Shown: one piece after another, positions 14,554 through 18,773 of the stretch
Position numbering within the stretch: the stretch's first letter is position 1
Layout: the number at the start of each line of letters is the position of its first letter
Assembly: GCA_030830415.1 (NCBI GenBank)
Contig: JAURNB010000143.1
Location: 1 to 18,773, forward strand
Source of the DNA: Acidimicrobiales bacterium
Lineage (GTDB): Bacteria > Actinomycetota > Acidimicrobiia > Acidimicrobiales > Ilumatobacteraceae
Length of the DNA: 18,773 nt
Reading direction: 5' to 3'
Translations under genes and position numbers: made by a program
Notes under the pieces: model-generated
Seen by the model: only the letters and a program-made list of their open reading frames with translations
Told to the model about the DNA's origin: nothing
Databases searched by the model: none

Positions 14554-15518
14554 CGCACCTCGTGCCAGTTTTTGGAACTCACCTCACCTTTTCTCCCGAG
14601 CAGAACGTGGAGATACTTCTCTCTGAAGTGCTCGCGCTGAAAGAGCATGGCCTCACCTCACTTCGTTGGCGCTTGTCGTGGAGCGACGTCTTTCCACAAC
14701 AAGGAAAACCAAGTGGAAAACATTTAGAACTGCTCGAAGGGCACGCTGCCGCATTTGCCGATGCCGGTGTAGAAACTTGGGTCACGCTGTGCGGAAATAC
14801 CTTGCCTCATTGGTTTTTGAACGAAGGTGCATTCTCTGATGAAAAGGCAACTGAAAAGTGGTGGCCGCGATATGTCGACACCGTCGCAGAAGTAGTGGGC
14901 AACCACGTTGCAGGATGGATCCCCTTTGAAGCCCCTATTGGCCTCGTTCACGATGGCTGGCGTATCGGAAGTATCGCTCCGTTTGTTTCCGACGATGGGA
15001 AATTTGCCGATGCGTTCACCAACGTTTTGCATTCATGGAATCATGCATGTCGATTGTTGCGTGGATCACCCATTGCGCTCTCGTTAGATGCAACTCATCC
15101 GGGCGCAAACACAGAAGTACGTACGGTCTGGCAGTCGGCCATTACACGCGGGCGAGTATCGCTACCTGGCCACTATGAACGAGAACTCGATGGTTTGTTG
15201 CGCAGCGCCAATGAAATTGCTCTTTCGCTCACCCATCTGCCCGCGCGCAGTGAACGACTTGAAGCGCCACGTTGGCGCGACTTGGCAATAGAAACTCTGC
15301 AGTGGGCATACGAAGCTTTTTCGGGAACACAGCTCAGTGTTTCCGGTATTCCTGCTACGAGTGCCGACGGAGAACTCACCGAATTGCTCTCTTTTACTTC
15401 TCAGATGGTGGACGACCTGAAGAGCGATGGTTTGGCTCTTCAACATGTGTGGATGAGCAGCCTTGAACGCACTGCGGGCCTTACCTCATTGCCTGCTTTC
15501 TCTTCACTCACAAAGTAG
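14526..15518 (+). CDS. GH1-like (beta-glucosidase fold) protein lacking both catalytic glutamates
   Basis: A 330-residue protein that follows the glycoside hydrolase family 1 pattern: LTSLRWRLSWSDVFPQQGK (about 43-61, family R-S-WSR--P--G), a VTL---LPHWF segment (86-97), W-RYVDTVAEVVG (113-125), WIPFEAPIGLVHDGW (131-145), ALSLDATHPG (184-193) and a VWMSSLER end (308-315) in place of the usual W-SL-DNFEW. The acid/base NEP motif is replaced by E135-A136-P137, and the nucleophile motif ITENG corresponds to SVSGIP (271-276). Both catalytic glutamates thus look absent. The protein is also shorter than typical GH1 enzymes of about 450 residues. It may bind sugar or another ligand without cleaving it. 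It begins inside the cyclase gene and could be its partner or regulator; that is inference. An unrelated TIM-barrel origin is possible but less likely. Confidence 0.78.
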   Translation: MDAFTVRDVTHLVPVFGTHLTFSPEQNVEILLSEVLALKEHGLTSLRWRLSWSDVFPQQGKPSGKHLELLEGHAAAFADAGVETWVTLCGNTLPHWFLNEGAFSDEKATEKWWPRYVDTVAEVVGNHVAGWIPFEAPIGLVHDGWRIGSIAPFVSDDGKFADAFTNVLHSWNHACRLLRGSPIALSLDATHPGANTEVRTVWQSAITRGRVSLPGHYERELDGLLRSANEIALSLTHLPARSERLEAPRWRDLAIETLQWAYEAFSGTQLSVSGIPATSADGELTELLSFTSQMVDDLKSDGLALQHVWMSSLERTAGLTSLPAFSSLTK

Positions 15519-15521
15519 CTG

Positions 15522-15527
15522 TACCCT
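15522..15527 (+). promoter_or_regulatory. Possible -10 element for acetoacetyl-CoA synthetase
   Basis: TACCCT fits TANNNT and lies eight bases before the ATG at 15536, with no ribosome binding site between. The gap is two bases longer than at the five best leaderless candidates. The gene may also be read through from the cyclase pair, which ends 17 bp upstream. Confidence 0.35.
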
Positions 15528-15535
15528 TTCGCATC

Positions 15536-17458
15536 ATGAGCACCCCGATATGGCAAGTATCTGATGAGAAAAAATCAGGTCTTGCGCTCACCCAGTTTTT
15601 TGCACAACAAGGTCTCTCGTCTTTTGAAGAAGCAATGGAATGGAGTTTGCGCGAACCAAACGAGTTCTGGCGAGCCGTGTGGAACACCACTGGCATCGTT
15701 GGTTCGCCAGGCGAACCTGCCGTTCGCTTCCCCTCCGAGAGCATTGTAGAAACTGAATTTTTCCCTCACGCACAGCTCAACATCGTTGACACCTTTTTAC
15801 AACCTCGCGACAACGTCAATGCTGACGCGATTGTTTACGTTTCAGAAAATGGCGAACGACACTGCATCACCTGGAGTCAATTGCGCATTGATGTGAATAG
15901 GGCAACCCATGCACTTCGCGAATACGGCGTACAAGCAGGCGACCGCGTGGCAGCCTGGATGCCCAACAGGCCTGAAACCATTGTTTTGTACCTCGCCACT
16001 CAAGCACTCGGTGCCATATTCACTTCAACGTCGTCTGATTTTGGCGTGCAAGGAGTTGTTGATCGGTTCAGTCAAACCACACCTCGTGTTTTGCTTGCTG
16101 CAGATGCCTACTCGTACGGAGGAAAGAACTTTTCCTGCACTGACCGGTTGAAAGAAATCATTGAGGCTTTGCCATCTCTTGAACATGTCATTTATGTTGA
16201 AACATCAAGCGCGCATGAAAACTCTTTGCCATTAACAAAAAGTTGGAACGAGTTTCTTGCCTCAGGGAGTGACGACTTTTTTGAGCGTCCACTCTTTCCT
16301 TTCAATCATCCTGGTCTCATTTTGTACTCATCGGGAACAACAGGTATGCCAAAGTGCATTGTTCACAAGGCTGCAGGCGTTCTCCTCACACATCTCAAAG
16401 AACAACAGTTGCATTGCGATATTCACCCCGGTGACACTGTTTTTTACTTCACCACATGCGGATGGATGATGTGGAACTGGCTCACATCTGCACTTGCAAC
16501 AGGCGCCACCGTTGTTCTCTTTGATGGCAACCCCGCGTACCCCAACTTGAACACGTTGTTTGACCTTTGCGAACAAGAAGACGTCACGCTTTTTGGAACG
16601 TCGGCGAAATTCATCGACTCGTGTCGCAAGGCTGAACTTTCGCCAACAAGCACTCACCATTTCTCTTCGCTACGCACCATCTGTTCCACCGGGTCGCCAT
16701 TAAATGCTGCGGGTTTTGACTGGGTGTATGAGCACTTTGCTGCCGACGTCCATCTTGCTTCTATTTCTGGTGGTACAGATCTCTGCGGATGTTTTGTAGG
16801 TGGCGACCCCTCTCGCCCCGTTTATGCTGGCGAAATTCAAGGCGCCATGTTGGGCATGGATGTTTCGATCTACAACGACAGCGGGGATGAACTGCTGACC
16901 GGCACTGGCGAGCTTGTTTGTCGTAATGCATTTCCCTCAATGCCGAATGGATTTTGGGGAGATGCAACAGGAGAGAAATATCACAACACATATTTCTCAC
17001 GCTTTAAAAACACGTGGACTCACGGCGACTTCGCATCGCGCACTGCACACAATGGATTCGTCATTCACGGGAGATCCGATGCCACATTAAATGTTGGCGG
17101 GGTTCGTATGGGAACTGCAGAAATTTACTCACAAGTCGAGACGTTTGTAGAAATTATTGAATCGGTTGCCGTCGCAGAAGAATGGGACGACGACACGCGC
17201 ATCGTTCTTTTCCTTCGCATGGCCGCCAACACACAGTGCACACCAGAACTAGAACAATCTTTACGTCAACGTTTACGTCAGTTCATTTCGCCACGCCATG
17301 TACCTGCGCTCATCATTCCAGTTTCCGATATTCCTCGCACCCGTTCAGGAAAAATCAGCGAATTAGCAGTGACCGATATCGTTAATGGTCGGCCTGTACG
17401 CAACACGGAAGCATTGGCAAACCCCGAATGCCTGAAGGATTTCATAATTCCCTCGTGA
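15536..17458 (+). CDS. aacS: Acetoacetyl-CoA synthetase (acetoacetate-CoA ligase)
   Basis: A 640-residue member of the ANL adenylating superfamily with the length and motifs of AacS: an N-terminal FWRAVW segment shared with acetyl-CoA synthetases, the phosphate loop YSSGTTGMPK (264-273), TTCGWMMWNW (306-315), STGSPL, SGGTDLCGCFVGGDP (411-424), the HGDFA and HGRSDATLNVGGVRMGTAEIY hinge region (496-531) and IPRTRSGK with the catalytic lysine at about K606. GWMMWNWL and the SGGTDL-GCFVG segment are what separate acetoacetyl- from acetyl-CoA synthetases. It activates acetoacetate with ATP and CoA in the cytoplasm, allowing use of ketone bodies or recycling of acetoacetate from leucine or polyhydroxybutyrate. 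No thiolase or CoA-transferase gene is adjacent. The amidohydrolase follows after 50 bp. Confidence 0.93.
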   Translation: MSTPIWQVSDEKKSGLALTQFFAQQGLSSFEEAMEWSLREPNEFWRAVWNTTGIVGSPGEPAVRFPSESIVETEFFPHAQLNIVDTFLQPRDNVNADAIVYVSENGERHCITWSQLRIDVNRATHALREYGVQAGDRVAAWMPNRPETIVLYLATQALGAIFTSTSSDFGVQGVVDRFSQTTPRVLLAADAYSYGGKNFSCTDRLKEIIEALPSLEHVIYVETSSAHENSLPLTKSWNEFLASGSDDFFERPLFPFNHPGLILYSSGTTGMPKCIVHKAAGVLLTHLKEQQLHCDIHPGDTVFYFTTCGWMMWNWLTSALATGATVVLFDGNPAYPNLNTLFDLCEQEDVTLFGTSAKFIDSCRKAELSPTSTHHFSSLRTICSTGSPLNAAGFDWVYEHFAADVHLASISGGTDLCGCFVGGDPSRPVYAGEIQGAMLGMDVSIYNDSGDELLTGTGELVCRNAFPSMPNGFWGDATGEKYHNTYFSRFKNTWTHGDFASRTAHNGFVIHGRSDATLNVGGVRMGTAEIYSQVETFVEIIESVAVAEEWDDDTRIVLFLRMAANTQCTPELEQSLRQRLRQFISPRHVPALIIPVSDIPRTRSGKISELAVTDIVNGRPVRNTEALANPECLKDFIIPS

Positions 17459-17496
17459 AAGCCATCTCAGGCATGGAAACCGTGAGTTTCTCCACC

Positions 17497-17502
17497 TAAC
17501 AT
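17497..17502 (+). promoter_or_regulatory. Candidate -10 element of a leaderless promoter for the amidohydrolase
   Basis: TAACAT, then CCCTAT, then the ATG at 17509. It is identical in hexamer and gap to the Zincin_2 and MFS promoters. No ribosome binding site precedes the ATG. Confidence 0.55.
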
Positions 17503-17508
17503 CCCTAT

Positions 17509-17688
17509 ATGTCAACAACAACATTGCTTCATGGTGGCGCAGTTATTGATGGAACAGGTTCCGCACCGCAACTCAACACATCAGTTCTCATCCAAGATGA
17601 GAAAATTCTTGCGGTAGGCGCTGAGGCCGATGCACTTGTTCAGTCTCTTCAAGACGTGAAGAAAATTGATGTCACTGCCTCACTGTGA
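17509..17688 (+). CDS. Amidohydrolase N-terminal fragment (5' part of a frame-disrupted gene)
   Basis: Fifty-nine residues from the ATG at 17509 to a TGA at 17686-17688. The sequence (TLLHGGAVIDGTG, VLIQDEKILAVG, KKIDVT) is the N-terminal beta-sandwich part of an amidohydrolase, which normally runs straight into the metal-binding barrel. Here the frame changes by one base before the expected VMPGLIDAHTH. The upstream frame stays sensible up to DVT at 17673-17676; the downstream frame is open from 17670. One extra base near 17675 would join them as DVT-C-L-T-V-M-P-G. A stop codon overlapping the downstream ATG (TGATG) would allow reinitiation if the break is real. Confidence 0.7.
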   Translation: MSTTTLLHGGAVIDGTGSAPQLNTSVLIQDEKILAVGAEADALVQSLQDVKKIDVTASL

Positions 17689-18773
17689 TGCCAGGCCTCA
17701 TTGACGCACACACTCATGTGACCTTGGGGGAACCCGCCAGCAACGATGAGCTTTTTCATCGTCGTGAGCCGGCAACTGCTGCTCTTATTGCCGCCCACAA
17801 TGTGAAGAAAATTCTGCAAGCAGGCGTCACCAGCATTCTCGATGTCGATGGCATTTTCAATATCGGGCCAGCCTTGCGCGACGCCATCAATGCCGGCATC
17901 ACCGAAGGCCCATCAATGAAGTCAGGAACTTTTGCGCTCATGACTGCAGTAGGTGGTACTGCTGGGCGCATGATTCCCGATCACGGCACTGCCGGATACG
18001 CAGAAGTTGTGCACAACCGCGATGAAATGGTGCGCGTGGTGCGCCGCCAAATTAAAGATGGCGCCGACATCATTAAAATTCATGTCACCGGGGTCGTTCC
18101 TGCACGTAGCGGGGAAATCCAAGTGTGGACACGCGATGAGTTGAAAACAGTTTGCGACACCGCTCACGACTTAGGCGTTCCTGTTACTGCACATTGTCGT
18201 GGCGACCAAGCAACACTCGACGCTGTTCTCGCTGGTGTCGACATTATTTGGCACGCTTCGTTTCTTGGCGACCGCGCACTCGAAGCAATCATCGAGAAGA
18301 AGACAGCTGTTGGGCCAGTCTTTACCTTCCTTGCAAACTTGGCCGAATACGGCGCCAAAGTGGGAGCCACCGCAAGTGTGCAGTCGACTTTTGCCGGCGA
18401 GTTGGAACACACTGGGGCCCGACTACGCCAGGCATACGATGCAGGCGTACCGCTTCTGTGTGGTTCGGAAAGCGGCTTTTCCATTACTCCTTACGGCAAC
18501 TGGCATGCTCGCGAAATGGAAGTGTTCGTACAGCACATGGGCCTCACCCCGTTGCAAGCAATTTCATGCGCCACCTACACCAACGCTCATGCACTCCAAC
18601 AATTTGGGCAAGTTGGCATCATTGCCTCTGGTGCGCAAGCCGACATACTGGTGCTCGATGGCCATCCTGAAAAAGATGTTGCCGTATTAGGAAATAAGAG
18701 TTCCTTTCGTCATCTTTTCAAAAAGGGACGTGCAATTACATTGGCAGAAGTACCCGAGCGCTCACTATTGCGC
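17688..18773 (+). CDS. Metal-dependent amidohydrolase, main part (3' end beyond window)
   Basis: The frame is open from the ATG at 17688 to the last base (362 codons, no stop), so the end lies outside the window. It is the metal-binding barrel of an imidazolonepropionase/prolidase-like amidohydrolase. Ligands visible, numbered from this ATG, are H8 and H10 (DAHTH), K130 (IIKIHVTG, the likely carboxylated lysine), H169 (VTAHCRG) and H189 (WHASF). The usual metal-binding aspartate of GTD-G appears as E261 in CGSESGF. NAHALQQFGQVG-IASGAQADILVLDG near 305-332 is the normal C-terminal segment. The substrate is unknown; relatives hydrolyse dipeptides, cyclic amides or esters. A GTG directly before the ATG is another start. 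The N-terminal fragment is in another frame, so the gene is either truly split, a pseudogene, or carries a sequencing error. Confidence 0.85.
   Translation, partial: MPGLIDAHTHVTLGEPASNDELFHRREPATAALIAAHNVKKILQAGVTSILDVDGIFNIGPALRDAINAGITEGPSMKSGTFALMTAVGGTAGRMIPDHGTAGYAEVVHNRDEMVRVVRRQIKDGADIIKIHVTGVVPARSGEIQVWTRDELKTVCDTAHDLGVPVTAHCRGDQATLDAVLAGVDIIWHASFLGDRALEAIIEKKTAVGPVFTFLANLAEYGAKVGATASVQSTFAGELEHTGARLRQAYDAGVPLLCGSESGFSITPYGNWHAREMEVFVQHMGLTPLQAISCATYTNAHALQQFGQVGIIASGAQADILVLDGHPEKDVAVLGNKSSFRHLFKKGRAITLAEVPERSLLR

Noticed and set aside
17475..17490. GAAAC/GTTTC hairpin after acetoacetyl-CoA synthetase
   Set aside because: Five AT-rich pairs without a T-run, too weak to call a terminator.
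17661..17695. Programmed ribosomal frameshift in the amidohydrolase
   Set aside because: No slippery heptamer, downstream hairpin or SD-like stimulator was found; a single-base loss or reinitiation at TGATG is simpler.
18152..18670. 172-codon plus-strand frame near the right end
   Set aside because: It lies in another frame of the amidohydrolase, whose metal ligands are in the competing frame. The product is Arg/His/Ser/Cys-rich and looks like a shadow.
1..18773. CRISPR arrays, tRNA or rRNA genes, insertion sequences, prophage or defence islands
   Set aside because: No regularly spaced repeats, cloverleaf-like stretches, transposase or integrase frames, or defence domains were seen.

Overview
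This window looks like a chromosomal segment of an actinobacterium, probably a moderate-GC, aquatic member of the class Acidimicrobiia. That placement is inferred from gene content: two WhiB-family iron-sulfur regulators, a short TatA, a Zincin_2 (DUF2342) protein, an MreB and a SenX3/RegX3-type two-component system. Coding density is very high, with intergenic gaps mostly between 3 and 125 bp. No insertion sequence, prophage, CRISPR array, tRNA or rRNA was seen. It reads as a housekeeping region with some odd accessory genes.

Layout. 1-681: the C-terminal part of a PQQ-type sugar dehydrogenase, cut by the window edge. 685-2484 (minus): moaE, a small membrane protein and mreB. 2496-3695 (plus): a Zincin_2 protein, whose end overlaps the convergent MFS transporter (3637-4881, minus). 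4918-9656 (minus): a phosphate/polyphosphate unit, transcribed ppk1, phoU, sensor kinase, response regulator. 9724-9990 (minus): a small unknown gene. 10115-11712: two whiB genes around a TatA gene and a glutamate formiminotransferase gene. 11967-13967 (minus): a large VWA-domain protein. 14002-15518 (plus): a stand-alone class III nucleotide cyclase overlapping a GH1-like protein that lacks both catalytic glutamates. 15536-17458 (plus): acetoacetyl-CoA synthetase. 17509-18773 (plus): an amidohydrolase broken by a one-base frame change near 17675 and still open at the window end.

How the genes fit together. The ppk1-phoU-kinase-regulator cluster makes a coherent phosphate-sensing and polyphosphate-storage unit. 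A candidate Pho-box-like 11-bp repeat lies directly in front of ppk1. The cyclase and the degenerate GH1-like protein are translationally overlapped and probably act together. The most systematic signal is regulatory: five genes on both strands carry a TANNNT hexamer exactly six bases before the start codon (TAACAT three times, TAGGTT twice), as expected for leaderless transcripts. All functional assignments are from motif recognition by eye; no database search was run.
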